Positions 19,158 to 30,516 are shown, counted from the first letter of the stretch. The stretch: 31,075 nucleotides of DNA from Balamuthia mandrillaris (GCA_031835245.1 JAVKOQ010000516.1:1-31075), one strand, 5' to 3'. Numbers and translations: made by a program. Notes: generated from the letters alone by a model not told the origin.

Positions 19158-20261
19158 GTGTTTCATTGATACAGGTTTTGCAGTGCAATTTTCTCCTGTG
19201 TGGTTGCACTTGTGCTATTGCTTCAAGTGCTCTACTCCTTTTCCTCCTACTCCTCCGCTTATAGCGGCAACCACCACTCCGCACAAACCCATAGGCCTTC
19301 ATATGAAGGTTCATCTTCGTCCCCTCAACTTCGAGTCAAACCCCTTCAACCTTCTACTCCTTCTTCGGCTGGTTTAGCTCCTCTCTCCAACCGGTGTCTC
19401 GTCTTTTGGCACATAAAAAAGACCGGCGGGACCACTCTTCGGCACATCCTTCTCAAAGACTCTCAACTGAGAAACCGCACCTTCTCTTGGCAACAAGGCT
19501 TTTCAGGCGGCTTTACCGCCGATGTTGTTCTGGGTCACGCCTGGGTGAGTCGGGTCATCAACTTGTTAGAAACAAACAACAACAGCATCGCTGCACAAGG
19601 AACCAAACGGAGTACAAGGGTGTTGGAAGACAGTGACTATGAAGAATCAGGCGGTGGCAAAGACGAGGATAAGTCAACAGGAGCAGAATGTTATTGGATG
19701 ATGTCGCTAAGAGACCCGATGGAACGGTTCTTGTCCAAGTTTTTCTTCAAGAAGCAATGGGGTGACTCCGTGGAAGACTTCGTGTTAAACAACCCCATGT
19801 TTGCTTTTCGATCCTTCCGGCTGTTGAGGGACCAGGAGGAGTTCAGCAGGCTCAGCGCCATGTTGCACCAGTTCAACCTGATCGTGCTCACAGAGCGGTT
19901 CGATGAGTCACTGTTGCTCTTGACGGAGGAGGACAGAATGGTTGGCGAGGAAGCCTTCCTTAACTACACCAACTTTGGTATCCTTCATGGGCGACCCAAA
20001 GCCTCGGAGCTGTCGCACAAAGTTCGTCAACGGTTGGAGGAGCTGCTTCACTTTGACATCCTGCTGTACCGACAGGCCCAAAAGTTGTGGGAGGAGAAGG
20101 TGCGAAGAAGCAAGTTTGGGGGAGAGGAGGGGCTGAGGACACGGCTGGAGGAGCTACAAACGGAGAAAGGGGTGCACCGCGGCTGTGCTAGGAAGGGAGA
20201 GGCCGTGTTTGGTGGCTCAGGACGATGCAAAGAGTTTGCATTGGCAAAGAAGAAGCTATAA
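19158..20261 (+). CDS. Carbohydrate sulfotransferase-like protein, paralogue 1
   Basis: Transfers sulfate from PAPS, most likely to a glycan in the Golgi. The frame gives 367 aa from the ATG at 19158. A hydrophobic segment near the N-terminus (VVALVLLLQVLYSF) fits a type II membrane anchor. The 5'-phosphosulfate loop is FWHIKKTGGTTLRHIL. The 3'-phosphate site is SLRDPMERFLSKFFF, in the family pattern R-D-P-x-x-R-x-x-S. At the position of the paralogue's ATG this copy has GTG, so its start is moved upstream. An alternative is a tiny exon 19090-19099 spliced to 19176 (donor GTGCGT, acceptor GATACAG), giving MLGGFAVQFS. Compared with paralogue 2 it has about 35 extra residues, rich in Asp/Glu/Ser, between the two PAPS motifs. 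Acceptor unknown. Confidence 0.85.
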
Positions 20262-20628
20262 CAATTTTATTGTTAAATAGATTGAGCTTTTGTTTTAATA
20301 ACAAAAAAAGAAAAGAGAAACAAGAAGTCAACAACGGAGTGGATTCATTGAGGGGGAGAGGCCAGCGCGTGTTCAGTTTGCTGCCGTTCTCTTGTAGCTT
20401 GTCTGAGACTGTTAGATCGAAACAATCGATCCTATGAAAAACGATTGGAGCAAATACCATGATGGTCAAAGAAAGGAAAAGGGTGTCTGTTGGAGGATTT
20501 GCAGCTCTCTCGGCATGACCACGAGCAGGTTCGCAAAGAGTTGCCTTGCAGGGTACGAGCTTTTTCTGCCTTATTCCCTCTTACCTCCATGTTGTTATTG
20601 ATCCGTAAATAGGGGGATCTTCTCTTCA
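20262..20628. other. Intergenic spacer between the two sulfotransferase genes
   Basis: 367 bp holding the 3' flank of paralogue 1 and the promoter of paralogue 2. It is A-rich up to about 20330 and more complex afterwards. No conserved motif shared with the other promoters stands out, and no gene is seen. Confidence 0.4.
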
Positions 20629-21615
20629 ATGGTTGCACTTTTGCTATTACTACAGATGCTGTACACCATTTCCTCCTTCTACTCTTCTGCGCACAAAGGC
20701 AACGACAGGTCCATTCGAACCCTTTGGCCTTCATATGGTTCATCTCCATTACCTCAACTTCGGATCGAACCACACCAACCACCATCGTCTGACACTCCCT
20801 CTTTTCCTCTCCCCGCCTCACCAACTCCACTGCCCAACCGGTGTCTTGTCTTTTGGCACATCAAAAAGACAGGCGGGACCACTCTCCGGCACATCCTTCT
20901 CAAAGACTCTCAACTAAGGAACCGCACGTTCTCCTGGCAACAAGGCTTTGCTGGTAGGTTCACTGCCGACGTTATCGTTGGGCATGCTCCTGTCAGTCGA
21001 GTCGTCACACTGTTGGAGACAAACTCCAAAGCGGCTGATTGCTATTGGATGATGTCATTAAGAGATCCTCTTGAACGGTTCATATCCAGGTTTTACTTCA
21101 AGAAGCTATGGGGAGACTCGGTGGAGGACTTTGTCTTGAACAGCTCCAACTCAGAACTTCGCTCCTTTCGCCTGTTGACAACCCAAGAGGAGTTACGGAG
21201 CCTCAGCGCCGTGCTGAACCGGTTCAACCTCATCGTGCTCACAGAGCATTTCGACGAGTCTCTGCTACTATTGATGGAGGAGGACAGAATGATCGGCGAG
21301 GAGGCCTTTCTTGACTACACCAACTTTGGCGTCCTTCACGGGCGACCCAAGGCCTCGGATCTATCACTAAAAGTGCGTAATAGGCTGACATGGTTTCTTC
21401 GCCTGGACATCCTTCTGCACCGAGAGGCCATAAGATTGTGGGAGGAGAAGGTGAGAAGAAGCAAGTTCGGGGGAGAGGAGGGGCTGAGGACACGGTTGGT
21501 GGAGCTGCAAACGGAGAGAGGCATGCACCGTGATTGCGCCAAAAAGAGAGAGCGCAAGACAGGTGGGTCTGGTGTTTGTAAAGAGTTTTCACCATCAGAA
21601 ATACAGCATGAGTAG
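20629..21615 (+). CDS. Carbohydrate sulfotransferase-like protein, paralogue 2
   Basis: A single exon of 328 aa. The start at 20629 gives a hydrophobic type II anchor at once (MVALLLLLQMLYTISSFY), and a stop lies just upstream in the leader. PAPS motifs are intact: FWHIKKTGGTTLRHIL and SLRDPLERFISRFYF. The C-terminal part shares long identical runs with paralogue 1 (EEKVRRSKFGGEEGLRTRL), so this is a tandem duplicate with both copies apparently functional. It lacks the acidic insert of paralogue 1. The luminal stem after the anchor is Ser/Pro-rich. Confidence 0.9.
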   Translation: MVALLLLLQMLYTISSFYSSAHKGNDRSIRTLWPSYGSSPLPQLRIEPHQPPSSDTPSFPLPASPTPLPNRCLVFWHIKKTGGTTLRHILLKDSQLRNRTFSWQQGFAGRFTADVIVGHAPVSRVVTLLETNSKAADCYWMMSLRDPLERFISRFYFKKLWGDSVEDFVLNSSNSELRSFRLLTTQEELRSLSAVLNRFNLIVLTEHFDESLLLLMEEDRMIGEEAFLDYTNFGVLHGRPKASDLSLKVRNRLTWFLRLDILLHREAIRLWEEKVRRSKFGGEEGLRTRLVELQTERGMHRDCAKKRERKTGGSGVCKEFSPSEIQHE

Positions 21616-22295
21616 GCAACAGAAACGAGAAAGCAGGACAGCAAAAGAAAATTAAATCTGTTGTGATGAGCTTCTTAGCCTTGGTACCCTCCCCTCATTC
21701 CACTTCCTGGTGATTTTGTTTTTGTTTTAGGAGGAACCGAGTCAACTCCAGGAATATGGAGAGACTCAGGCCACCCTTTTCAAGGGTGTAGACTGTGAAC
21801 CGATCAATCATTTCTGAGTCACGGATGAAGTGGCTTTTTCTCTTCCGCATCACAGCTATTTATTGTCCACAGCCAAGCGAGTTGGCATTGTGGGTTGATG
21901 ACAATGAAAAAAGTAGACGCTTCTTTGCTGAAAAGGCATCTTTTGTGCGGACAATTCACCACGTCAGCAAGCGGCCATGACGACACAGTGCTTCGGATGA
22001 CGTAATATGATGGCTTTGCCACCACGTCCGCAAGTTCCCGTGACGACACGGCAATTTGATGTATATTTCCGTGACGACACAAAATTTGGTTGATGACATC
22101 ATACATTTACGAGGGTTCATCCATGTGAAGTTTCCTTTCTTTTTTTTTTGTTTTCATTTTTCATATTTTTTTTTTTGGAGCCAAAAAGCCAACACAAGCG
22201 GCGAAGGTCATTCGCTCACTTTCGAGTAGCGCAGGGTAGCGAGTAAGGCGGAGGGAAGGGTCGTCATTCGCTCACACGCGTGCGCGCCGCCTCGC
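21616..22295. promoter_or_regulatory. Upstream region of the SHPRH-like gene with repeated TGACGACA motifs
   Basis: 680 bp without a gene. TGACGACAC occurs at about 21979, 22041 and 22072. The first two copies lie in longer similar blocks starting ACCACGTC at about 21958 and 22022. TGACGTAA lies at 21998-22005 and a TGATGACATCAT word at about 22092. A T-rich tract at 22139-22175 and a GC-richer stretch with AGCG repeats lead to the start codon at 22296. These words resemble those in the kinesin and transporter promoters. Confidence 0.5.
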
Positions 22296-25200
22296 ATGAT
22301 GTCGACAGAAAATAACGGTGATATCGTCGGTGCTGTTGAGCCGATGGCTCAGGCAGCGGCGGCGGATCTTCTTTCGTGCGCAGAAGGTGCGCCGGGGGCG
22401 GCGATGCCCCCTGACCTTTCTTCAAGATCTTTGTCGCAGCACCCCGTGTCCTCGACAAGACGAAATCGACCCTTGGCAAGGTTTGCCAAAGGACGACGCG
22501 CTCGCAGAAAGGCGCAAGCCGCGCCGAGACGACTCTCCCACGCGCAACAAGAGGCTCTATCGTGGCACTGTTTTGTTCGCTCTTCTACTCCTTCATGTTC
22601 TTCTTCTTCTTCTTCTTCTTCTTCTTCTTCTTCTTCACTTTCTGCTTCCCTTACGCCAGCGGAAGCAGTGCGAGACGAGCGGACACGTGAACGAAAAAAA
22701 GTTCGTTTTGTTGACGAAGAAGACGAAGAAGAGCAGAAACAAGAAGAACCCAACGAAGAAGAGAAGCCAGAAAGAAGGAGGAAGAGAAAGAGAGCTATTC
22801 AGCGAACGTCAAGGAAAGTGAAGGAGAAGAAGAAGACTACGACGACGAATGCTCAACCACCAAAGAAGAGAAGTCGATTGACGAGCAGTGCAAAGGCACT
22901 GCTCGGTGGACTCAACAAAAGAAGCCAAAGACGTTCTTTGCTGGACTATCTCTCTATCTCGTGCTTTTCCTCTTCTTCTTCTTCTTCTTCTTCTTCTCTG
23001 GACGACGACAACAACAAAGAGGTTGCACAACCGAAGAATGACGAGCGTCGAGTCATAGCGAGAACAAGCTGTTTTAACGTATTAAAGCAAAAGAGAAAGA
23101 AGAAGCAAAAAGAGAAAGAGAAAGCAAGAGAAGAAGAGACATTGTATGAGTTGAAAGGAGCTCGGTTGTGGTTGAGACCGGAAGATGTGGAATGCTCAGC
23201 AGCGAAGTCGTTGTTGATGAAAGAAGCGACAGAAGGCGAAGAGGAAGCGTACGTGGACACTATCGAACTTGTTCTGGACAAAGGTTTGTTCATTTCCTTA
23301 TCTTCAGTAGCTTTCTACGTTCTGAATGTTTCTTTGGGTTTTTCTCATTCTCTCTTTTGTGTAGAAGAAGATTTGAGAGAACAGCCCAGCTTGGTGTTTT
23401 TGAGATCTTGGAGGAAGAAAGGGAAAGCAACGTGGGCACGAGTACCACTTATTGCATCTCGCAGCTGCTTCGCTTGTCATAATTGCCATGCCACCGCTGC
23501 TCCACCTTCATCCAAAGGTACTTGCTTTCGTTCTTCCTATTCTCTATTCTGTGATCGCCTTCTTTCGTCGCTCGTTCTCTTGTCAAAGCCACTCGCAATA
23601 CTCACGATGCTACAAAAACAGGATTGACCTCGTGTTTTCATTCCGCTCAACGTTTGTTGGATGCATTGACCTATCTTCTTTTCAAAGGACGCGATAATAG
23701 CGAACTCTCTTTCTCTCAGGAAGAAAGCGAACTGGACGAAAGCGACGTGTCGCAACAGCACTTCTTATCAGACGGAAGATTACGAGTAAGCGCTCGTTTA
23801 CTCACGAGCGATTCCACTTCTTTGTTGCTTGAATTGCGATTCTATCTTCCGTCTACGTCTTTCTTTCTTCCAACAAACGATTCACAACAACATGATGAAG
23901 AAGTAGACAAAGTCTCTCCCACGATACCAACTCCACTGTTTGCTTCCATGCAAGCATTAATGGGGTGGGCATTTCCTTCGCAACTTGGTCTCGCTCGTTC
24001 GTTCTTAACTTCAAACTCGTCCTCTTCTCGTTGGCCCTTCTACCATGGGGAGCTAGAAAGAGCTCGCCCAATCGCAACTGCCAGTGCTGGAGAAAGCAGC
24101 GAAGGGGACACTGACGAAGAGGAGAGAGAAGTTGAGGATGCAGAAGAGATGGCAGAAGTGTGTTCTTCCTCTTGTTCCACTGCTTCTTGTTCTTCTTCTT
24201 CTTCTTCGCCATTTGATACAATGGAACTCTATCGAGCAATCTCGCCGTGGAGAAACAGGAATAACGGTAACGAAAAAGGAAAAGAAAAGGAGGACGAAAT
24301 TGGTTTTGGGTTTCCTCCCTCGTCATCTTCTCGATTGCATTTGCTTCTACCGTCGCTACGAATTTATCAGAAGAAGGCAATCGAGTGGATGTTTCAAAAG
24401 GAACTTTGCTATGACACTCAAAACAACGATGCAAGTGAAAACAACTTCAAAAAGGAAGACGACGAAGAAGCATTACATCCTTTATGGAAACGTTGTCAAG
24501 CTAGCATTTGGAAAGCATCAACGGAGAACGAAATAACGAAAGGGAAAGAGAAAGAAGCCCAAAAAGAAAAAGGAAACCAAGAAGTACCGTTTTACTACAA
24601 TCAGCATTCAGGACAACTTTCGTTGATGCCGTTTCGAATGGAATGGCGTCGAGTTGCTGGCGGCATTCTTGCGGATGAAATGGGACTTGGCAAAACAGTC
24701 GAAGTACTCGCTTTGATCTTGGCTCATCCTCGAAAGAACGAAGAACTAGAACAAAACCGAAAAGAGAAGAAAAGCCAACAAACTCTTGAAGAAGAAAAAG
24801 GGCATGAAGGACGAGAAAAGAAGAGCATTATGGATCCTCGCAATCGACAACGAAGAAAGGAAGAAAGTGAAGAAGACGTAATGTGGTGCTATTGTGGGCA
24901 GAATAGTGCAAAGTATGATGGCGTTTGGGTACAATGCGACGTATGCAAAGTTTGGCAACATTGTAGGTGTGTTGCATTCGAACCTCGACGACAACAAGAT
25001 ACAGAAACAACCAGAAGAAAGAAGAAACGAGCAAAGTTGAACAATGACGAAGAGAAAAAGAAGAAAAGGGAGAGAAAAGGGAGCAAGAATAGGAGAAGAG
25101 AAAAGAAGCAAGCTGCGACCACCGAAGGAAGAACGAAGGAAGACAAAACGAAGACGGAGGAGGAAGAATACGTTTGTCCTGAATGTGCGACAAAAGGGCC

Positions 25201-28200
25201 TTTGTTGGAATCTCGAGCGACGTTGATTGTATGTCCTGACTCCATTTTGCACCAATGGGAACAGGAAATACAGAAACACACCCGACAAGGCGCTCTCAAA
25301 GTGTTGACCTATATTGGTGTTCAAGGCGATGTTGATCCTGGTATCTCTCTTCCCTCATCGTCTGTCTTCTTGTTTCACCCGCTCACCGCGAACAACAAAC
25401 AGATGTTGGAGGCCCTCCAATAGTTCGTCCGAGCCAATTAGTTGATTGGGACATAATCTTAACCACGTACAGTGTGCTGCGTAAAGACCTCCACCATGCA
25501 TTCGGAGAAGAAGGCTCCAATGCTCGCAACAAAGACTTTCGTTATCGCAAACGATATCGCGCTATTCCGACTCCTCTCCTAGGAGTTCGTTTCTGGAGAA
25601 TTTGTTTGGACGAAGCTCAAATGGTGGAGACTACTACCACCAAAGCCGCAGAAATGGCTCTTAAGATATCCACTATTTACAGGTTTTCTATGTCCCTTTT
25701 ATCATGTTTCTCTTCTCTGTTCCTTTTCCCTGTTTTCTAACACAATGCCAACACAACTAAAAGATGGGGGGTAAGTGGAACTCCCATTCAACGCCACGGT
25801 CTCGATGATCTCTACGGTCTCATCCAGTTCTTGCGCGTTCCACCATTCGCCACCAACAAAAGAGCATGGAGAGAGTCGCTTCAACTTCCATTCGAGAACG
25901 GTCAGCAACAAGATAAACTTGTGCTTTATCGCTTTCTTAGTGGTTTGATGTGGCGCTCCAACAAAGAGGACGTCGAGAAGGAACTCTCTCTTCCACCTCT
26001 CTTTCATCGTGTTCACTTTCTTCGGTTCAGTCCTGTTGAAGCTCATTTCTATCGAAAGACCTTTAGCGAATGCTCTGGGCAAGCATTAAGCTTGTTGCAT
26101 CGTTTGAAGCAGGACCGTGAGCGAGTAGGAGAGATAGTGGAGAGCAGCGTTGCATATAGGAAGAAGCTTTCTCGACTGTTTCATTCGCTGTTGCGATTGA
26201 GACAAGCGTGTTGCCATCCTCAGGTTTGTCCTTGTCGTTTCTTTTTCGCTTTTGTTTTGTTTTGTTTTGTTTGTTTTACACAAAGCTAATTACAATCAAA
26301 AGGTGGGATCCCGTTCAGGTTTCATGTCATTACAAAAGAATACAATGACAATGGACGAACTGCTGCAGCAACTAATCAGTCGAGCAAGGCTCGAATGTGC
26401 CGATTCTCAACGCAACTTGGTGGCAGCGTTACATGGTTTAGCTGCCATCGCTCTCATCAGGAATAAGCCCTTCGATGCCATTTCGCTCTACAAGCATGTT
26501 CTTCAAATGGCCTTTTCTTCTTCTTCGCCATCGTCTTTGAGTGAAAATAGCAAAGATAAGGAACCAGAAGGACAGCCTGCCTGCTCATCTTCATCGTCTT
26601 CTTCAATTGACGAACGAGAGAAGGAGAAAGAGAAAGGAATAGGAAGAGCTCTCCAATGTATCGAAGCAGGAATAGTTGTGGATGGCCTTCAACTTGTTCA
26701 CGCTGTTAATAATCTGGCAGACGTGATGCTTCAAGTGGAGAAGTACACTCGTGATGAAGAGCTCAAACAGCTTCATATGAGCTTTTCTGGTTTACTTGAA
26801 GGACAGACGATGGATGGAACGGCTTTGAAAGAAGAAGCCAAAAACTTGGAAGCGAAATATATGGAAAAGCCAACAAACGTCTTTCAGAATGCAGTTTTGG
26901 AATGGAGAAATGCTTTTCATGAAACAAACAAATACGAAGAAGACGAGAGCGAAAATGAAGAAGATCAGCAAAAGAAAGGAACAAAGAAAAAGAAGGAAGA
27001 ACGAAGAAAGCAAAAGATGGAAATGGAGTCGTGGTGGAACGAAATGTTGGATCAACTTTTGGCTACAGAAGACCAACGCTTGATGGCAAAGTTTGTGGAA
27101 GGAATAAGAAACGAGTTATTTTCAGAGGAGGAAAGAATGTTGACGATGAGAGAAAGCGGAGCTGCATTGCTTCAAAGTATTGCCCATCGCTTTGCCAACG
27201 TTCATACTCTTCGCTTTGTCATTCATTCAGAACTTCAAGTACGTTTCTTGTTTAAGTTTCTTTTTAAATGTTTTCATTTGTTTTTTAATTGACGTTCTTA
27301 AAAACAGCAAATTGAAGAAACACGAAAGAGAGCACAACTCAATTTGAAAGCTCTCCTCTCCAAGCCTATCAGCGAAGACGACATCGACATTTCAGGAAAC
27401 TGCAAAGTTTGTCGCTCCTCTTTGGGCAAACTCGGACAAACGTGTGAGCAATGTAAAGCTGCTGCTCTGTTGATGCAATCCGAAAACAGGATTTATCGTT
27501 ATCGACGGACTCAACAACAATCGAAGGAAAGCGAAGAAGAAAAACAAAGAATGGAAGAAGAGTTAGCCATTGGTTCGTTCCGAGAGGATTCAGAGGTCGA
27601 ACGAGTGTTGAAGTATTTGCTCCGCTTCATGAAGAACGAATTTCGACTTCAACATAAGATTGGCGAGGAAGAAACCGATGGACAGGGTGAAGAAGGCAGT
27701 GAAAAGAAAGAATGGAGAAAGTGGTTAAGTGCTGGAGAGAGACATTTGGAACGATTTGGATTGTTGAAAAAGGAACTGAAGAAAAGCTCGGTAGTGGTGG
27801 TTGAGCACCGCGATTACTTGGGAGCCTTGCACGAACTTGCATGTGCTAAACAGAGGTATAGTCTATCTTTCTGATTTCTTCATACTTTTTCTACTCTCTC
27901 CTTTTCTGCTCTTCTTCTTGTTCTTCTTCTTCTTCTTCTTCTTCTTCTTCTTCTTCGATGTTTTGTTGAATATTTGCCTGCCATAGAATTCGACTTCGTT
28001 TTGATGGAGAAGTAGTTCCATTGGAAGAATCAGAAATTAAAGTTTTTCCTGACCAAGTTGAGGGCTTAACATTGCGGTTTGTTTTAATCGCTGCTCTTCT
28101 TTTCCTTCTTTTTTTTTTTCCGTTTTCTCACTCCAACAATTGTAGATTTGCTTCGATGAGAATGACAGCTGAAACAGAACTTCGAATACGAACAAGTCAA

Positions 28201-29628
28201 CTCAAATACCTGTTAAAACTTTGGGGGGATCGTCTCTCCAAACGTTCTCTTTCTTCTCAACTTCAATCCACACGGTCTTCTAGTTCTTCTTCTCCGTCTT
28301 CAACCCAAAACCATCAACAACAAAACGAAGTACCAGAAGTAGAAAACGAAGAAAACGAATGCCCGATTTGTCAAGAAGAGATTGGAAAGAACGTTGTCGT
28401 TTTAACTTGTGGGCACACCTTTTGTTGTGCCTGTATTATGTTGATGTTGGAGAGAGCAAAACATGGCACTATCAAATGTCCAACTTGCCGAACTCGAATG
28501 AACGCTTCCGAGGTGACTTATGTCTCTCCGCAAGAAGGAGAAAAAGCTGATGATCAGAAGAAAGAGAAAGAGAAAGAAACAGGAGAAGAGCAAGCGAAGG
28601 AAGGAATTCAAGTGGAAGGCAGCTGGGGCACCAAGATTGAAGCAGTTGTCAGGGACATAATCTCTACTTTACGGTCTTCTCCTTCCTCCTCGTTACCGTC
28701 GTCTTCTTCACTATCTTCTTCATCATCGTCATCATCTGCTCCAAGCAAATGTTTGGTATTCAGTCAATGGGAAGATGTCCTTCTTCTCCTCTCCAAAGCG
28801 CTTACCGCAAATCACATTCCTCATTCTCGTCTGCGCAACAACTTTTCTCAACAGCGCAACAAAAACAAACGAAAACGCACAGCTTCGCCAAAAAAATCTT
28901 CCTTCGAAGAAACTTTGGATCGTTTCCGTTTCGACTCGGATGTGAATGTCTTGTTATTGCCTCTGAAGAGCGGAAGCAACGGGCTGAACTTGACGGAAGC
29001 GTCTCACGTTTTCCTCGTCGAACCTTCGTTGAACGTCGCTTCCGAGCTTCAAGCGATTGGCCGAGTTCATCGTATGGGCCAAACGAACGAAAGAACCTTC
29101 GTTCATCGATATTTTATTCGCGATACAATCGAAAGTCGCATTCACGATTTGCTCTCGAACGAATATCAACACCAAGGCCAACAAAAGGAAGAGGAGGAAA
29201 GAAAGATGTTGAGTTTGGAGGAATTGGATTTGTTGTTTGCGGAGGAGGAGGAAGCAAACGAAGCAAACGAACGAATAGAAGACGAGAAGGAAGAAATAGT
29301 CGAAGTGAAGGACACATCACAGGATGGCACCATGTCAGCGTTTCTCATCCGAACGCCGACCAAGAAGAGAACCACGAAAAGCAAAAACAAGAAGCAAAAC
29401 CCAAACGAAGACAACAACAAGGAAGACTATCAAAGCGTGTTTTGGAACATGTTGGTCCGTTATAACAATCGCATAATGACGAAAGAGGAAGCAGCGACTC
29501 ACATCGAACGAACGTACTCCTTTGAGCTGGCACAAACCGGAAAACGCATCGTGGATGAGGAGCATTGCATCAAGTGGGGAAGAAGGATATGTAATGAAGT
29601 GTGGCAACGCCTCGTGCAGCTCTCATAA
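22296..29628 (+). CDS. SHPRH: SHPRH-type Snf2 helicase / PHD / RING ubiquitin ligase
   Basis: Nine exons in phase: 22296-23283, 23365-23517, 23622-25340, 25403-25682, 25764-26223, 26303-27238, 27308-27855, 27987-28076 and 28146-29628; 2218 aa. SHPRH, related to yeast Rad5, promotes PCNA polyubiquitination in DNA-damage tolerance. Domain order is diagnostic: Snf2 motif I GGILADEMGLGKT near residue 727, an inserted PHD finger (WCYCGQ to YVCPEC, about 800-905), motif II CLDEAQMVE near 1023, VSGTPIQ near 1053, a RING finger (CPICQEE, CGHTFCCACI, CPTCRTR, about 1796-1843), and helicase lobe 2 with SGSNGLNLTEA and QAIGRVHRMGQT near 2026. Walker lysine and RING ligands are present. The first 330 residues are low complexity: basic patches likely to act as nuclear signals and long poly-Ser. 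I could not see a linker-histone domain. The first of two adjacent ATGs was chosen. Confidence 0.94.
22600..22637 (+). repeat. Exonic (CTT)n encoding poly-serine
   Basis: A CTT/TCT run inside exon 1 of the SHPRH-like gene, read in the serine frame (13 or more residues). A second serine run lies at about 22970-22999, and others in exons near 24175-24210, 26517-26530 and 28670-28740. Confidence 0.9.
27911..27957 (+). repeat. (CTT)n in SHPRH intron 7
   Basis: A perfect CTT run within the intron 27856-27986, just ahead of the acceptor CCATAG. Confidence 0.9.
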
Positions 29629-29904
29629 ACCAACCTCCTCTCTTTTTGTTTTTCTTTGGTTTATGCTTTCCTCCGTTCCTCTCTTGTTCTCTCTTCTCAC
29701 TTCTCTCCTTTCGGCAAGTGGAGGCCAAAGAGGGCGAGCTTGAGTTGCTCAGTGGGCTCGAGAGGAGAGACACACTCCCCCTGGAACCAGGCGACTTGCC
29801 ACTGCTCCTCTGCTGCCTGCTGTGGATCTGTTCTATATTTTCTTCTTCTTTCATATCTCCTAACAAAATAATAGAGAGAGAGAGAGAGAAAGGGAAGGTA
29901 GCTT
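29629..29904. other. Convergent 3' region with a GC-rich possible exon
   Basis: 276 bp between the stops of the SHPRH-like and CHCH genes. About 29707-29830 is GC-rich and open on both strands. On the minus strand it follows a strong acceptor (long CT tract, then TTGTTAG at about 29864) and reads QWQVAWFQGECVSPLE to a stop near 29697. No donor in the CHCH gene gives the phase needed for that frame. It may be an alternative last exon, a remnant, or chance. Confidence 0.3.
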
Positions 29905-30516
29905 TTAGTGAAGGGAAGAGGCAGCAGAAGAGGCCGTGCGTCGCACGAATCGTCCCGTGCACAGCATGACCCTCTCTCCTTTCTCCCTGCACTTGCTCTC
30001 CGCCTCCTCCTTGCCGCCATAGCTGTCCATGCAGCCGGCAAAGGCCTTGTGCTCCGCCGGGCAGGCCTCCATGGCGTAGCAGGACACGTCGTCGGGCTTG
30101 CAGCGCTGCTCCCAGATCTGCTGGTCGGTGGAGGAGACCGTGCCAGGGGGCTCAGCCTCCTGCGCCTCCTCGGAGGTGGCGTTCTGCAGCTTCTCCTCGA
30201 AATCCTTGGCGTAGGTCTCGCACTTGGAGGGGTTGGACTGGTTTTGTTGGTAGCACTTGATCATGGACTCGAACTCTGCCGGGTAGAGGCGGCTGCCCAG
30301 GCAGAGCGTGAACTGGGTGAGCTCCTGCTCGCACTTGTCCTCCCCTTTCTGGAGGACGCAGCTCTCCAGCGCCTGAGCGTAGGGGTGGCAGAGCTCGGCG
30401 GCAGCGGCCACGCGGTTGCCGGTCAACCCTGTGTAGAAGGCCTGAGCGAAGGCGGGGTTCTTGAGTTTAGTGTAGTCCAACGTCTTGGGTTTGCCTCCTC
30501 CGAACCAGCTGCTCAT
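29905..30516 (-). CDS. Protein with two CHCH (twin CX9C) domains
   Basis: A single exon of 203 aa. Two complete twin CX9C motifs are visible: C43-C53 with C62-C72, and C152-C162 with C176-C186. Further cysteines lie at 88, 99, 139 and 146. Twin CX9C proteins are small helical hairpins imported into the mitochondrial intermembrane space and oxidised by Mia40; many assemble respiratory complexes or shape cristae. The start at 30516 (MSSWFGGGKPK) was chosen because the upstream in-frame sequence is poly-Lys leader. No cleavable presequence is seen, as expected for Mia40 clients. An acidic linker (100-138) joins the halves. Complex I subunit NDUFA8 also has two such domains, but the sequence does not look like it, so no orthologue is claimed. 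Confidence 0.88.
   Translation of the reverse strand: MSSWFGGGKPKTLDYTKLKNPAFAQAFYTGLTGNRVAAAAELCHPYAQALESCVLQKGEDKCEQELTQFTLCLGSRLYPAEFESMIKCYQQNQSNPSKCETYAKDFEEKLQNATSEEAQEAEPPGTVSSTDQQIWEQRCKPDDVSCYAMEACPAEHKAFAGCMDSYGGKEEAESKCREKGERVMLCTGRFVRRTASSAASSLH

Noticed and set aside
21740-21830. Possible tRNA-like segment
   Set aside because: I could not fold a cloverleaf with a TTC-box and a plausible anticodon arm.
22349-22753. Minus-strand frame with Glu-rich stretch opposite SHPRH exon 1
   Set aside because: It is antisense of the poly-Ser CTT run; the plus frame continues in phase through nine exons.
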